DNA of 64,000 bases, from assembly GCF_024701375.2 (NCBI RefSeq), contig NZ_CP113910.1, positions 6,758,001-6,822,000 of the forward strand, in the 5' to 3' direction. The notes beneath the pieces were generated by a model. That model was not told where the DNA came from. It searched no databases and worked only from the letters and a program-made list of their open reading frames with translations. The DNA is from Streptomyces sp. KMM 9044. Lineage in GTDB: Bacteria; Actinomycetota; Actinomycetes; Streptomycetales; Streptomycetaceae. The translations under genes and the position numbers were made by a program. Below, piece by piece: positions 63,064 to 64,000 of the stretch (position 1 is the stretch's first letter; each line of letters starts with the position of its first letter).

Positions 63064-64000
63064 GCCCGACGAGCCCGACGAGCCCGACGAGGACCGGCCC
63101 GGCGGGTCCGGCGAATCCGGAGAGCAGACAGCCCGCTCTCCTGTACTCGGAGGAGGAAGAGGCGCTGCGCGCCGCCGTCCGGGACCTGCTCACCGACCAC
63201 TGCGACGCGGCCCGGGTGATCTCCCGTACCGAGTCGGACGCCCCGCACGACCTGTCCCTGTGGAAGGCGCTCGCCGACGGCATGGGCCTCGCCGGGCTGC
63301 TGGTACCCGAGGACCGCGGAGGCCAGGGCGCCACGCACCGGGAAGCCGCGGTCGTTCTGGAGGAGCTGGGCCGGGCCGTCGCCCCCGTGCCCTATCTGAC
63401 CAGCGCCGTCGTAGCCACCGAGGCGCTGCTGGCCTGTGCCGGCGGGGGCGAGGTGCTCGCCTCGCTGGCGTCCGCGCGCAGGATCGGCGCCCTCGCCGTC
63501 CCTCTGCACACCGCCCCCGGCGCGCTCTTCCCCGCCGTCCGCGCGGCGGATGGCGTCCTGCGCGGAGAACTGGCCGGGATCGCGGACGCGGACGCGGCCG
63601 ATGTGCTGCTCGTCCCGGCGGACGACGGCTGGCTGTACGCCGTCGAGACGGACGCCACCGGCGTCACCGTCACCGGGCAGACGTCCCTGGATCTGACCCG
63701 TCCCCTCGCCCGCGTCGTCCTGGACGGCGCCCCGGGACAGCGGGTCGGCGACGCAGGGCCCGCTGTGCGGCGGGCCCTGAACGCGGGTGCCGGACTGCTG
63801 GCCTCAGAACAACTCGGACTCACCGAATGGTCGTTGACGGAGACCGTCCGCTACCTGAAGGACCGCAGGCAGTTCAACCGGCAGGTGGGCGGTTTCCAGG
63901 CGCTCAAGCACCGGCTCGCCCGGCTGTGGCTCGAGGCCGTCAACCTCCGCGCTGCGGCCCGCAACGCGGCGGACACACTGGCTGCCGGCGCGACGGCTGC
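63060..64000 (+). CDS. Acyl-CoA dehydrogenase (second of the pair), 3' end outside window
   Basis: Starts ATG at 63060 inside the previous stop (ATGA). The first codons are three copies of a 9-bp unit (GAGCCCGAC, residues SPTSPTSPT), a repeat that can change length without breaking the frame. The body matches the dehydrogenase fold: LYSEEEEALRAAVRDLL, LAGLLVPEDRGGQGATHREA, LASEQLGLTEWSL and YLKDRRQFNRQVGGFQALKH. It runs open to the window end. Confidence 0.92.
   Translation, partial: MSPTSPTSPTRTGPAGPANPESRQPALLYSEEEEALRAAVRDLLTDHCDAARVISRTESDAPHDLSLWKALADGMGLAGLLVPEDRGGQGATHREAAVVLEELGRAVAPVPYLTSAVVATEALLACAGGGEVLASLASARRIGALAVPLHTAPGALFPAVRAADGVLRGELAGIADADAADVLLVPADDGWLYAVETDATGVTVTGQTSLDLTRPLARVVLDGAPGQRVGDAGPAVRRALNAGAGLLASEQLGLTEWSLTETVRYLKDRRQFNRQVGGFQALKHRLARLWLEAVNLRAAARNAADTLAAGATA

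Overview
The window is high-GC actinobacterial DNA, almost certainly from a Streptomyces chromosome. Support for this comes from strongly G/C-biased third codon positions, GTG and TTG starts next to GGAGG-type ribosome sites, and typical Streptomyces families: an XRE/DUF397/anti-sigma-like ATPase cluster, PAS-GAF-SpoIIE-HATPase phosphatase, ECF41 sigma factor, MurT-GatD, a CtaG-like protein, and a c-di-AMP riboswitch in front of an NlpC/P60 hydrolase. It reads as chromosomal housekeeping and regulatory sequence with one small mobile region. No prophage, CRISPR array, tRNA, rRNA or large biosynthetic cluster was seen.

Layout. 1-12.9 kb: end of SbcC, a DUF885 protein, an AsnC regulator divergent from a transsulfuration-family enzyme, an ACT-GNAT acetyltransferase, a Tat-exported PhoD phosphatase, an alpha/beta hydrolase, an internally deleted ECF41 sigma factor behind a MITE-like element, and GntR and ROK regulators. 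13.1-15.1 kb: a frameshifted IS256-type element and small foreign-looking ORFs abutting a broken mug DNA glycosylase gene. 15.5-26.4 kb: purB, an SGNH hydrolase, two CNNM/CorC membrane proteins, GNAT, an FtsX-type ABC exporter, an RHH/Doc-like toxin-antitoxin pair and a methyltransferase. 26.5-31.2 kb: biotin genes bioB-bioA-bioD divergent from bioF, with a second, inverted copy of the MITE-like element in the divergent promoter region. 31.2-36.3 kb: XRE/DUF397/ATPase cluster, NlpC/P60 with riboswitch, a degenerate ClpP-like gene, a Phd antitoxin and a PlsC-type acyltransferase.

36.5-46.6 kb: a decayed PAS/SpoIIE gene beside an intact multidomain one; an Lrp-ddaH-rocD arginine/ornithine group; and an operon of LytTR response regulator, DUF485 protein, sodium:solute symporter and LytS-type histidine kinase closed by two strong hairpins. 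46.7-53.9 kb: small membrane protein, heavily frameshifted Ser/Thr kinase gene carrying an 8-bp slippage repeat, CtaG-like protein, phosphofructokinase, gatD-murT (lipid II amidation) and peptide deformylase. 54-64 kb: TetR with operator and divergent acyl-CoA dehydrogenase, TenA-like protein, small DUF, aldehyde dehydrogenase, DNA ligase remnant, flavin reductase divergent from an XRE-cupin regulator, and an overlapping operon of quinone oxidoreductase plus two acyl-CoA dehydrogenases running off the end.

Two features stand out. First, two ~140-bp inverted-repeat elements (10033-10169 and 29878-30020) look like a MITE family; one is flanked by an apparent 6-7 bp target duplication, and both sit at gene 5' ends. 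Second, there are many broken genes: an ECF41 factor with its sigma-4 and regulatory core deleted, mug, a ligase, a ClpP-like gene, a Ser/Thr kinase, a PAS/SpoIIE gene, the IS transposase and a CorC tail. Some single-base frameshifts could be sequencing errors in GC-rich runs; the nonsense codon, deletion, 10-bp duplication and truncations are harder to explain that way.
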